From positions 17,556 through 81,555 of the forward strand of contig JAGRLX010000127.1 of assembly GCA_020441605.1 (NCBI GenBank): a DNA stretch of 64,000 nt, written 5' to 3'. The notes under the pieces are model-generated. The model was given only the letters and a program-made list of their open reading frames with translations, did no database searches and had not been told where the DNA came from. Below are positions 53,725-61,902 of this stretch, in pieces; the stretch's first letter is position 1; every line of letters starts with the position of its first letter. The position numbers were made by a program, and so were the translations under genes. The stretch is from Alphaproteobacteria bacterium. Lineage in GTDB: Bacteria > Pseudomonadota > Alphaproteobacteria > Rhizobiales > Aestuariivirgaceae.

Positions 53725-54606
53725 CTATCCGCGTGACGTGCGTGACAGCGCCACATACATGCCAGCAACCATCAGGAGCAACGCGATCCAGAACAGGCTG
53801 GCCGGCTGCTCTCCGAAGACCACGAGGCTCCAGAGGATGCCGGCCGCCACTGCGAGATAGTTGAACAGTGAGAACCTTGCCGGCCCGACACGCTCGACAA
53901 TCAGAAAGAACAGCCAGAAAAATGCAGCGTTGATCGATGTGGCAACGGCGAGAGGCAGGAGCGAGGCAAAATCAAGGAAGGCCGGCAGAAATGCGGCACC
54001 GCGAGCTAGGACCACCACCAACGACACTGCACCCGCACCGAGCAATGTGCCAGCCGCCATTGCCACTGATGTCGCGCCTTGAGGACGAAGCCACTTGGCA
54101 CAGTTGTTTGCACTCGCGAACATCACCGGGGCCACCAGCGCCAGCAGGAACCACCCGACGGCGTCGGCGGCGATCACACCCGTGTCGGGGATCGCAATTA
54201 CGGCGATGCCCGCCGTCCCCAGCAACATGCCCAAGAGAATTGTGCGATCGAAACGCTCAAGTCCGGCGATGCTGCCAATCACCAGTGTGAGTATGGGCGA
54301 CAGGCACAAGACGAGGGTGATCACCGAGGCATCAAGGTGTTCGGCGGCTGAGACGAGGATGCCGATCGGCAGGCCGACCACGAGTCCCCCTATGATCAGA
54401 TAGGTCATGAGGCTATATCCGGCGAGCGGCAGCCGGTCGCCACGCAGGAAGAGTACCACCAACAGGATTACCCCCGCGAGAATACTCTGCAAAAATGCAA
54501 AGCCGACCGGGGGCCATGCGGCTTCCGCCGCCAATCTGTTGACCGGAAAGATGCCGCCATAGATTGTCGCTGCCAGGAGCAACAGCAACCCATCCTTCCA
54601 GTGCAT
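53725..54606 (-). CDS. EamA/DMT family transporter
   Basis: A 293-residue inner-membrane protein with about ten helices in two EamA repeats, such as GLLLLLAATIYGGIFPVNRLA at the start and NYLAVAAGILWSLVVFGEQPA near the end. These are drug/metabolite exporters; the substrate is not known. The ATG at 54606 has AGGGGGC six bases upstream, better than the 54639 start. The gene is on the same strand as idnO, but the 243-bp gap argues for separate transcription. Confidence 0.85.
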   Translation of the reverse strand: MHWKDGLLLLLAATIYGGIFPVNRLAAEAAWPPVGFAFLQSILAGVILLVVLFLRGDRLPLAGYSLMTYLIIGGLVVGLPIGILVSAAEHLDASVITLVLCLSPILTLVIGSIAGLERFDRTILLGMLLGTAGIAVIAIPDTGVIAADAVGWFLLALVAPVMFASANNCAKWLRPQGATSVAMAAGTLLGAGAVSLVVVLARGAAFLPAFLDFASLLPLAVATSINAAFFWLFFLIVERVGPARFSLFNYLAVAAGILWSLVVFGEQPASLFWIALLLMVAGMYVALSRTSRG

Positions 54607-54889
54607 GTCTTTGCCCCCTAAGGACGACTTTTCATCCATTCGGTCACTTGCCTCACAATGCCTGGCGATATTCCAATCTCGGCGACACGCTAGGCCAAGT
54701 GGACCCCGTCACGCAATGCCGGTGCGTTCGGCAGAAATCGCGGCAATGAGCGTAGTGCCGACCAGCCCGAACTTGCGGCGCATATTCCCAACCATCATAC
54801 ACCGTGCAAAACTGGTGAGCCGATGTGTTGCGCTCTTGCCAGGGCGCGGCACGTCGTAATCATGATGTGTTATCGGCGAGCCGGCGCAG

Positions 54890-55678
54890 ATGAGAACGAG
54901 ATTCCTTCAGAGAGGCTGGACCAGATTTCGCCCCAACCCCGCCATTTCGGCCTGGATCGAGGCTGCAGGGCCAATTGCGGACGCGGTGCTGAGAGATCCG
55001 GAGATGGATCAATGGTACCGATATGGCCGCACCTGGTTTGTCGGCGTCAACGCCCTGCCGAATGACACGCATGGCGCAATTGGACAGGGGCCGTCGCTGC
55101 AAGGACCACCGGTGGATTTCATTCGAAGCCATCTGGGAGCAGAGGCCGTGCACTGGGACCGCGGTCAACTCTCCGTCTGCTTTCCGGGTTACCCGCAACC
55201 ATCGCCCGACGAACCGTCGGAAAGTTATCGCTACCGTGTCAATCGCGATGCCGCCCATGTCGACGGATTGCACCGCATGGGGCCAGAGCGACGCCGGATC
55301 CTGCGTGAACCTCACGCATTCGTCTTCGGAATACCTCTCGTGACAGTCGATAGCGGAATGTCACCACTTGTGGTGTGGGAAGGATCACACGAGATCATGC
55401 GGAGCACCTTCGCCGCCGCGCTGGCGGGTGTGGCGCCTCAGCACTGGGCAAACATCAATTTGGCAAGCTCTTACGTCGCTGCACGCCGAAGGGTTTTCGA
55501 AACCTGCAAGCGGGTGGAAATCACAACCCAAATCGGTGAATCCTATCTCATCCATCGCCTGGCCGTCCACGGCATGGCGCCATGGGCCACTGCTTCCGGG
55601 CAGCACCGCAACGGGCGGCAGATCGTCTATTTCAGGCCGCTATTGCCGACGGTTGAGGATTGGCTGCGAATGCCTTGA
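54890..55678 (+). CDS. putative phytanoyl-CoA dioxygenase-like Fe(II)/2-oxoglutarate protein
   Basis: A 262-residue cytoplasmic protein that I place only tentatively. HVDG at about residue 123 supplies an HxD motif, VWEGSHEIM gives the conserved Gly-Ser-His strand, and HRLAVHGMAPW with RQIVYFRP near the C-terminus gives a distal His and an Arg that could bind 2-oxoglutarate. This order fits the double-stranded beta-helix of phytanoyl-CoA hydroxylase-like enzymes. It is alone between the EamA gene and the branched-chain binding-protein gene. The substrate is unknown. Confidence 0.6.
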   Translation: MRTRFLQRGWTRFRPNPAISAWIEAAGPIADAVLRDPEMDQWYRYGRTWFVGVNALPNDTHGAIGQGPSLQGPPVDFIRSHLGAEAVHWDRGQLSVCFPGYPQPSPDEPSESYRYRVNRDAAHVDGLHRMGPERRRILREPHAFVFGIPLVTVDSGMSPLVVWEGSHEIMRSTFAAALAGVAPQHWANINLASSYVAARRRVFETCKRVEITTQIGESYLIHRLAVHGMAPWATASGQHRNGRQIVYFRPLLPTVEDWLRMP

Positions 55679-55748
55679 AAGCGATGGGCCGATCAAGAGG
55701 CCATCTCTGTCAACGAGACCGCCACCAAGAGCACAAGACCAAAACGCG

Positions 55749-55780
55749 ACGCCGGGGTCACGTCTCCATGACCCCGGCGT
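55749..55780. terminator. strong bidirectional hairpin between convergent genes
   Basis: ACGCCGGGGTCA, an 8-base loop, TGACCCCGGCGT: a perfect 12-bp GC-rich stem. It is followed by GTTTGT on the plus strand and by TCGCGTTTTGG on the minus strand. It lies 70 bp after the dioxygenase-like gene and 18 bp after the end of the binding-protein gene, and likely ends both transcripts. Confidence 0.75.
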
Positions 55781-55798
55781 GTTTGTCACGGCAGCAAC

Positions 55799-57061
55799 CT
55801 AGTTGAGCGAGGCCTTGATCTTGCCCACGTCCTCGGCGCTCATTTCGCCGACGGTCGTGACTTCGCCGTCCTTGATCTTCCACAGGCGGAACGGTCCGGT
55901 GATGTCGCCGTACTGGTCAAAGGAGATCGGACCGATCACGCCCTCGTAACGGATCGGCTTTCCTTCCTTGATGAGCGCGAGGGCCTTGGCAAATTCCTCC
56001 TTGCCAGCATAAATCGGCTCACCATCGGCCGCGATGATTTGCGGGATGGCTGCCTTGATCGCTGCCGCCTCGCCCTTTCCGGCCTTGGCGGCAGCAAGCG
56101 CGACGATGGCTCCCGCATCGTAGGAACGATCAGCGGCCGGCGCATCGGGCTTGATGCCGCCGGAAAAGGCTTCATAATTCTCATAGAAATACTTGGTCGA
56201 GGCCGTCTCGGTCGTCCCGGACGACGTGCCATAGGCTTCGTTCAGATATTGCGCGCCGACGCTCTTGATGAAGTCGGCAGAATTCATGCCGTCGTTGAGC
56301 AGGAATTTCTGCGGGCCGCCGCCGGAAATCCAGGCCCGGGCAACGGTCGCGCCATCGACTGGATAGCTGATCAGATAGAGCGCCTCCGGTTCGCCCTGCA
56401 TCGCCGAGTTGGCTTCGGCCGCATAGCTCGACTGCTTCTCGTTATAGGGTGTAACCGAGGTGATGGTACCGCCCAACTTCTCGAAGGCCGTGCTGAATTC
56501 CCGTACGAGGTTGACGCCAAAATCATTGTTGACGTGAATTATGGCGATCTTCTTCAGCCCTTGGTCCAAAGCATATTTGGCAGCGGCAGTTCCCTGCAAT
56601 GCGTCAGACGTGATGGTGCGGAAGAAGACGCCATTGGTTTTGCCTTCGCGTCCGAGCGCGGTCAGCGTCGGCGAGGACGAGGCGGGCGACACCTGTACGA
56701 CGCCGGCCGGCGCCGTCACCGATGTCAGAATCGGAATCGACATGGGCGAGATGATGCCGCCGATGATCACCGGTACTTTCTTGATGTTGACCAGCTGCGT
56801 GGCCTGATCCACGGCGACATTGCCCTGGGTCTGACTGTCCCGGGTGTCGGTGACGATATTGCAGCCATTGACGCCGCCCGCGTCATTGAAATCACGGAAG
56901 GCCATCTCGACGGATTTGGCACCGGCCTGGCCATATTCGCCAGCCGGACCTGTCAGTTCGAGTACTACGCCGATGGTGATGTCGCAATCTGCGGCCAGCG
57001 CTGGTCCGGCGAATGCCGCCAGAACGCCAAGCACGGATGCGGTTTGAAGCAGTTTCTTCAT
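55799..57061 (-). CDS. branched-chain amino acid-type ABC substrate-binding protein
   Basis: A 420-residue periplasmic binding protein of the LivK/Peripla_BP_6 type. The Sec signal is MKKLLQTASVLGVLAAFAGPALA; the mature protein begins ITIGVVLELTGPAGEYGQAG with the fold's ligand region, and cysteines at about 26 and 73 could form a disulphide. AAGGAAACACCTC precedes the ATG. It is the last gene of the minus-strand arm (GntR regulator, TIGR04076, aldo/keto reductase, binding protein). Its cognate ATPases and permeases are on the opposite arm at 59448-62873. The ligand is not known. Confidence 0.9.
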   Translation of the reverse strand: MKKLLQTASVLGVLAAFAGPALAADCDITIGVVLELTGPAGEYGQAGAKSVEMAFRDFNDAGGVNGCNIVTDTRDSQTQGNVAVDQATQLVNIKKVPVIIGGIISPMSIPILTSVTAPAGVVQVSPASSSPTLTALGREGKTNGVFFRTITSDALQGTAAAKYALDQGLKKIAIIHVNNDFGVNLVREFSTAFEKLGGTITSVTPYNEKQSSYAAEANSAMQGEPEALYLISYPVDGATVARAWISGGGPQKFLLNDGMNSADFIKSVGAQYLNEAYGTSSGTTETASTKYFYENYEAFSGGIKPDAPAADRSYDAGAIVALAAAKAGKGEAAAIKAAIPQIIAADGEPIYAGKEEFAKALALIKEGKPIRYEGVIGPISFDQYGDITGPFRLWKIKDGEVTTVGEMSAEDVGKIKASLN

Positions 57062-57124
57062 GAGGTGTTTCCTTCCCTGTTGAGACCAGATTGGTCAATG
57101 ATCATGTGTCTTGTTTCAGGTCAC

Positions 57125-58201
57125 TTATGCCGAATCCCGTTGCTGGTAGCCTTCCTTTCCTGCGCTATTGAGATTGTACTTCATGATCCTCCCGTGGCGG
57201 CCGCCGGTGTCGCGCTCGATATCATAGACATCCCCACCAATGTCGGATGAGCGCTCCAGAACGGCGGCAATCGCCGACAGATCGGTTTCATCCAGGGCGA
57301 GAGAGTCGATCTTGAGGTTGGCGGGAAGATGCGAAGCATCCCTCGCCCCTACGATCACGGCCGCCACACCCGGCCGCGCCAGGACTGCGGTGCTTGCGAC
57401 GGTGGCCACATCGGCACAGTGACGCCGCGCAATATCCGCAAGCACGCGCAGTAGTTCCTGAAAGAGATCCCAGCCACCAAAGTCGTCAATGATCAACTTG
57501 TACTTGGTGAGGGACCGGTTTTCGAGAAGGGCCGTCGGCTCAGGTGCACCCAGCCACCTGTCGCTCAGAAACCCTCCGGCCACCGTTCCATAGCACAGCA
57601 ATGCAACACCATTTTCCCGGGCCGCCTTCACCATCGTCTTTGCGGGCCTGCGATCAAGCAGGGAATATTGCACCTGCATGGACGACAGTGGAACACCGCT
57701 GCCGATGATCTCCAGCATGTGCGCGGTGTCGAAATTGGTGCCCCCAATGCGATTGATCTTGCCATCCTGGCGCAACTCGTCGAGCCACCGTGCCGTCTCG
57801 CGCCAGCGTGGCACGGCATAGTTCCACCAATGGAACTGCACAAGGTCAAGCCGCTCCATCTGCAGGCGGCGGAGGGAGGTATCAATGACCGACTGAACAT
57901 AGGACTTGGTAATCGACGGCAGACTGTCGAGATCCGGCACGAACTTAGTATGCACGCGGACACGAGACAGCGCCTCCGCGCCGCGCATATTGGAATACTG
58001 TTGACGAAACCTCCCGATCAGATCCTCGACCCCGGTATAGATGTCAGCGCAGTCGAAAGTGTCGATGCCTGCATCGGCATAGGCAATCATGTCGCTGACC
58101 GGATCGGTGCTCCGACTGGAGCCATGACTCGCCGACAGTTGCCAGCCGCCGCGGATGACCCTCGAGATCGCATAGTCGTCGGAGAAGTGATAACGTCTCA
58201 T
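57125..58201 (-). CDS. aldo/keto reductase (first of a divergent pair)
   Basis: A 358-residue NADPH-dependent reductase of the AKR superfamily. The catalytic tetrad is D50, Y55 (DCADIY), K86 (HTKF) and H124 (QFHWW). The QFHWWNY segment and GGTNFDTAHM are shared with the other reductase at 62870-64000, so the two are paralogues. GAGG lies 6 bases upstream. It stands 8 bp after the TIGR04076 gene and 63 bp before the binding-protein gene, in the same operon. It may reduce or oxidise the aldehyde form of the imported compound. Confidence 0.88.
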   Translation of the reverse strand: MRRYHFSDDYAISRVIRGGWQLSASHGSSRSTDPVSDMIAYADAGIDTFDCADIYTGVEDLIGRFRQQYSNMRGAEALSRVRVHTKFVPDLDSLPSITKSYVQSVIDTSLRRLQMERLDLVQFHWWNYAVPRWRETARWLDELRQDGKINRIGGTNFDTAHMLEIIGSGVPLSSMQVQYSLLDRRPAKTMVKAARENGVALLCYGTVAGGFLSDRWLGAPEPTALLENRSLTKYKLIIDDFGGWDLFQELLRVLADIARRHCADVATVASTAVLARPGVAAVIVGARDASHLPANLKIDSLALDETDLSAIAAVLERSSDIGGDVYDIERDTGGRHGRIMKYNLNSAGKEGYQQRDSA

Positions 58202-58208
58202 GGGTTCC

Positions 58209-58559
58209 TCAAGCCGGTTTCAGTGGAACGGCCGTTGTTGCAGCATGGCTGAACCGGCGGCGACCCGTGCGGGTAATCTTGAGCCTGGTCGAACAATTGG
58301 GATCGGGGCACGCAACTTCAGCATCCGTCGTCATCCAGTCGTTGGCGTGGGTCTGACGTTGTTTTGCCGGCAGGAGCGGCAGAATCGCCGCGATCGAGTA
58401 GATCGAGAAGCCCTGGCCGGGCGGAAGGTAAAGCATCTCTCCGCGCAATTCGAAATAATCTCCCGGCCTGGCGCCACAGTAGATCTCGCCGCCTTCGGGC
58501 GCCGTGACTTCGACACGGAGATCGTAGAGTTCGAATGTATCATCTTCGGCGTCAGCCAT
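58209..58559 (-). CDS. TIGR04076-like small protein
   Basis: A 116-residue protein. It starts MADAEDDTFELYDLRVEV, with a domain pattern PGDYFELRGEMLYLPPGQGFSIYSIAAILPLLPAKQR and CPDPNC, which resembles the TIGR04076 family of small proteins of unknown function (two Cys near the end could bind metal). The ATG at 58559 overlaps the regulator stop by 8 bp; the ATG at 58583 has its GAGGAGG directly adjacent and is less likely. Its place between the regulator and aldo/keto reductase suggests an accessory role in the same pathway. Confidence 0.68.
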   Translation of the reverse strand: MADAEDDTFELYDLRVEVTAPEGGEIYCGARPGDYFELRGEMLYLPPGQGFSIYSIAAILPLLPAKQRQTHANDWMTTDAEVACPDPNCSTRLKITRTGRRRFSHAATTAVPLKPA

Positions 58560-59304
58560 GGCTTGTGACCTTTCCTGCGACATCCTCCTCGTCCAGTCGC
58601 TTCCGGATCAGCGAGAACGCGCGGCTGATATCGTTGTTTAGCGCCGCAACTGCACTGTCGCGATCCCCCCGCTCGAGGGCATCGATGAGTTCCCAGTGAT
58701 GATGCGTCCCGGCCGGATCGCGTTGTTCATCGTGAAGCAGCGCCGCCGCCTGAACATAGGGACCAGACTGAAGCCACAGGCTCTCGATGACGGGTATCAG
58801 CACCTGCGATCGCGCGGCGCGATAGATGTGATAATGGAACCGGTGGTTGAGTTCGGTTGCCATGCGGATGCTGTCCTCATCGCGTCCGCGGAAGGCCCGC
58901 TCACATTCCGACGTGAGATCGCGCAGCCTTTCGAAGTCACGGGCATCGAGATTGGGCATTGCCAATGCCGTCACCTGCCCCTCGATAAGGCACCGGGCCC
59001 GTGCCAGATCCTCAAGTCTGTCCCTGGTTATGACCGGAACGCGCACCGACCGGTTCGGCAGAGCTTCGAGAGCCTGTTCCGAAACTAGCCGGCCAAGCGC
59101 CTCGCGAACCGGCATGGTACTGGTCCTGAGCTTCTCCGCTAGGTCCTGAATGCGCAGTGTCTCGCCGGCAGCGAAAAGGCCATGGATCAGCGAGCGGCGC
59201 AGTTCGGCATAGACCCGGTCATGAAGGGTTTCGCGGGCGACGGGCGTCAGGTTGCGCCTTCCGGGCCTTGACGTCGCCAAGGCATGTTTCGTTTCACCAA
59301 TCAT
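58552..59304 (-). CDS. GntR family transcriptional regulator with FCD domain
   Basis: A 250-residue regulator: winged helix (about 22-85, LRIQDLAEKLRTSTMPVREALGRLV) plus an FCD domain with metal-site motifs (LNHRFHYHIYRA, THHHWELIDALE). No clear ribosome-binding site is present; I chose the ATG at 59304 because the ATG at 59337 would put the palindrome at 59349 next to the start codon. It is the first gene of the minus-strand arm and likely controls both arms from the shared gap. Confidence 0.85.
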   Translation of the reverse strand: MIGETKHALATSRPGRRNLTPVARETLHDRVYAELRRSLIHGLFAAGETLRIQDLAEKLRTSTMPVREALGRLVSEQALEALPNRSVRVPVITRDRLEDLARARCLIEGQVTALAMPNLDARDFERLRDLTSECERAFRGRDEDSIRMATELNHRFHYHIYRAARSQVLIPVIESLWLQSGPYVQAAALLHDEQRDPAGTHHHWELIDALERGDRDSAVAALNNDISRAFSLIRKRLDEEDVAGKVTSHG

Positions 59305-59348
59305 GGAGGACCATTCGCGAGACCAAACCAAATCCATGACGTCACATA

Positions 59349-59417
59349 TTTCAAGCTTGAAACTCTTTACAGGTCGCGAACCCGCACGTAAAGTGTCATC
59401 AAATATCTTTGATCAAA
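59349..59417. promoter_or_regulatory. palindromic sites in the divergent regulator/liv promoter
   Basis: TTTCAAGCTTGAAA at 59349-59362 is a perfect 14-bp palindrome. TCAAATATCTTTGA at 59399-59412 has 5-bp arms, and TTTGATCAAA at 59408-59417 is a further palindrome overlapping it. All lie in the gap between the GntR gene and the ABC ATPase gene and share the half sites TCAA/TTGA, so they may bind the FCD regulator. Confidence 0.5.
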
Positions 59418-59447
59418 CTTTTCCTGCAAGGGCAAGGGGCAGATGAG

Positions 59448-60251
59448 ATGAACCGGGCGAATGTCAGCCTGGATCCGGAAGACCTCGCCGACGCTGCCAT
59501 CGTCGCGCAGGATCTGGAACGGCACTTTGGTGGGTTGAAAGCCGTCGACGGCATGTCGATCACGCTGCGTAGAGGAGAGATGCTCGGCCTTATCGGCCCG
59601 AATGGAGCAGGCAAGACCACACTCTTCAACATGATTGCCGGCACCCTGCGGCCGAACCATGGCACAATCCATATCCATGGCACGAACGTTACAGCCGCCC
59701 CGTCATCGGCGCGCATCGGCCATGGCCTTGGCAGAACCTTCCAGATTCCTCGGCCCTTCGCGCAGATGACGGTGCTGGAAAACGTGCTGACAGGCGCCCA
59801 GAACCAGGCCGGAGAAGGGCTGTTCGCCAATTTCTTCAGGCCGGGTCTGGTGGCGGCCCAGGAAAAGGCAGCGATCGAGAAGGCTCGCGCATTGCTCGAT
59901 TTCGTCACCTTGTCGGCACTTGCGCAGGAGCCGGCACGGGTGCTCTCGGGCGGGCAACGCAAACTCCTGGAACTGGCCCGCATCCTGATGGCCGATCCGA
60001 CGATCATCCTGCTCGACGAGCCTGCGGCTGGCGTCAACCCCACGCTTCTCCAGTTCATTATTGACCGGATCCTCGAACTCAATGCCCTAGGGAAGTCGAT
60101 CCTGCTCATCGAGCACAACATGGACATGGTGGCGCGTCTGTGCGGCCGGGTCGTGGTGATGGCGGCCGGCCGCTATCTTACCGAGGGTCTTCCGGAAGAC
60201 GTGGCGCGCGATCCTGCTGTCATCGAAGCCTATCTCGGAGACGCTCCGTGA
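59448..60251 (+). CDS. branched-chain amino acid-type ABC ATP-binding protein, LivG-like
   Basis: A 267-residue ATPase: Walker A LIGPNGAGKTT, signature RVLSGGQRKLLELARIL, Walker B IILLDEPAAGVNP and the LivG-specific RTFQIPRPF after the Q-loop. The ATG at 59448 follows AGGGGCAGATGAG. It heads the plus-strand arm. The next ATPase starts in overlap at 60248 (GTGA). With LivF-, LivH- and LivM-like proteins it forms a branched-chain-type importer; the substrate is open. Confidence 0.9.
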   Translation: MNRANVSLDPEDLADAAIVAQDLERHFGGLKAVDGMSITLRRGEMLGLIGPNGAGKTTLFNMIAGTLRPNHGTIHIHGTNVTAAPSSARIGHGLGRTFQIPRPFAQMTVLENVLTGAQNQAGEGLFANFFRPGLVAAQEKAAIEKARALLDFVTLSALAQEPARVLSGGQRKLLELARILMADPTIILLDEPAAGVNPTLLQFIIDRILELNALGKSILLIEHNMDMVARLCGRVVVMAAGRYLTEGLPEDVARDPAVIEAYLGDAP

Positions 60252-60994
60252 CAGCTACCATCCCGCGACTACGGACTCGTGGTCTTGTGGCCGGCTATGA
60301 GCCGGATCTGCCAATCGTGCGCGGCGTCGACTTTTCGGTCGATGCCGGAGAACTCGTCGTGATTCTCGGCCCCAATGGAGCCGGAAAGTCGACATTCGTG
60401 AAGGCCGTCGCAGGCGTGGTGCCGGTATTTTCCGGGAGTGCCGTGCTCGGTGAAATGGACATCACCACCCTCCCTGCTCATCAGCGCATCTCCAGAGGGC
60501 TGGCCTTCGTTCCGCAGACAGAAAACATCTTCGCCACACTGACGATCAACGAGAACCTGCTGCTCGCGGCCGACGTGCTCCCCAAGGAGATCCGCGGCCA
60601 GCAAGTACGCCATGTCTATGGCATGTTTCCCGCACTTGCTGCGCGACCTTCGCTGCGGGCCGGACAATTATCCGGTGGCCAGAGACAAATGCTCGCCGTG
60701 GCTCGTGCCCTGATCGTCAATCCAAGCGTTCTCATTCTCGACGAGCCCTCGGCCGGCCTCTCGCCCAAGATCGTCGCGGAAGTCTTCGCCAACCTCCAGG
60801 CAATCAACCAGGCTGGTGTCACCATCGTGCTTGTCGAACAGAATGTGAAGGCGGCTCTGGCCATCGGTCAGCGCGGGGTCATTCTGGTGGAAGGCAAGGT
60901 CGCGCATCAGGGCGAGGCGTCGGCGCTCGCGAACGATCCGATCATTGCCGAGCTATATCTCGGCGCGCGCGGAAAGGAATCGGAGTCCACATGA
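60248..60994 (+). CDS. branched-chain amino acid-type ABC ATP-binding protein, LivF-like
   Basis: A 248-residue ATPase with Walker A LGPNGAGKSTFVKAVAG, signature LSGGQRQMLAVARALI and Walker B LILDEPSAGLSP. The GTG at 60248 overlaps the previous stop by 4 bp. Its own stop overlaps the permease start by 4 bp (ATGA). These tight junctions suggest coupled translation of the whole arm. It pairs with the LivG-like ATPase on the permease heterodimer. Confidence 0.9.
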   Translation: MTATIPRLRTRGLVAGYEPDLPIVRGVDFSVDAGELVVILGPNGAGKSTFVKAVAGVVPVFSGSAVLGEMDITTLPAHQRISRGLAFVPQTENIFATLTINENLLLAADVLPKEIRGQQVRHVYGMFPALAARPSLRAGQLSGGQRQMLAVARALIVNPSVLILDEPSAGLSPKIVAEVFANLQAINQAGVTIVLVEQNVKAALAIGQRGVILVEGKVAHQGEASALANDPIIAELYLGARGKESEST

Positions 60995-61902
60995 TCGCAC
61001 AGGCCATCATGGACGGGCTGATCGCGGGCACGATGATTGGGCTTGGCGCGATCGGCATCACGCTCACCTATTCCATCCTGCGGTTCGCCAACTTCGCCCA
61101 CGGCGAGTTGATAAGCTGGGGCGCCTACGCCGCACTCGCGGCAAGCGCCGCCATCGGTGCCTTGTATGCCCCGCTGACGTCGCCTCTCGGGCCATTTTCC
61201 TTCGGCTGGTCGTTGCCCCTTGCCCTCTTCGGTTCGATGGTTCTCACCGGGCTGCTGGCCCTACTTGTCGACGCCATGCTTTTCGGGCGGCTCCGGGCGC
61301 GTGGCGGTTCGGTCATCATCCTGGTCATGGCCGGTTTCGGCGCTGCCCTCACGCTGCGCAGCCTGCTCGAATTCCTCTTCACCACCAAGCCGGCCTACTT
61401 CACCAACGCCCTGCAGATTGCCATGCCCCTGCTCGGCGGTGCCAGGGCCACAGCCGACCAGCTGCTGTCGCTCGGCGTCTCGGCCTGCCTGGTGATTGGC
61501 ATCCACTACCTGCTCACCCATACCGCCATCGGGCGAGCCATGCGCGCAGTGAGCGAAAATCAGCAGTTGGCCGGATTGTCAGGCGTCGATGTCCGGAAGA
61601 CCATCCGTATCGTCTGGCTTCTTGGCGCCGCCCTCGCTGCCGTGGCGGGCGTGATGGCGGGACTCCTGGTGCAGATCAGACCGCATATGGGGCACGATCT
61701 TCTGTTGCCTCTTTTCGCAGCGGCCATTCTTGGCGGAATCGGCAGTGTGCCCGGAGCCATGATCGCCGGTATCATCGTCGGACTGTCCGAAGCGTTTTCG
61801 GTCATGCTCGTTGGCGCCCAGTGGCGGGCGGCGGTCGCTTTTGTCATCCTCGTGACGGTTCTCCTGTTGCGGCCTCAGGGCCTGTTCGGGAGACAATCAT
61901 GA
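60991..61902 (+). CDS. branched-chain amino acid-type ABC permease, LivH-like
   Basis: A 303-residue polytopic inner-membrane protein with about eight helices. It opens GLIAGTMIGLGAIGITLTYSILRFANFAHGE, which is the LivH signature, and carries the coupling loop AMRAVSENQQLAGLSGVDV. The ATG follows GGAG. It overlaps the LivF-like gene by 4 bp and the LivM-like gene at 61899 by 4 bp. Confidence 0.91.
   Translation: MIAQAIMDGLIAGTMIGLGAIGITLTYSILRFANFAHGELISWGAYAALAASAAIGALYAPLTSPLGPFSFGWSLPLALFGSMVLTGLLALLVDAMLFGRLRARGGSVIILVMAGFGAALTLRSLLEFLFTTKPAYFTNALQIAMPLLGGARATADQLLSLGVSACLVIGIHYLLTHTAIGRAMRAVSENQQLAGLSGVDVRKTIRIVWLLGAALAAVAGVMAGLLVQIRPHMGHDLLLPLFAAAILGGIGSVPGAMIAGIIVGLSEAFSVMLVGAQWRAAVAFVILVTVLLLRPQGLFGRQS

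Noticed and set aside
60945..61898. N-terminal 318 codons of the open frame that ends in the LivM-like permease
   Set aside because: This part is out of frame with, and covers, the LivH-like gene; LivM likeness starts only at the ATG at 61899.
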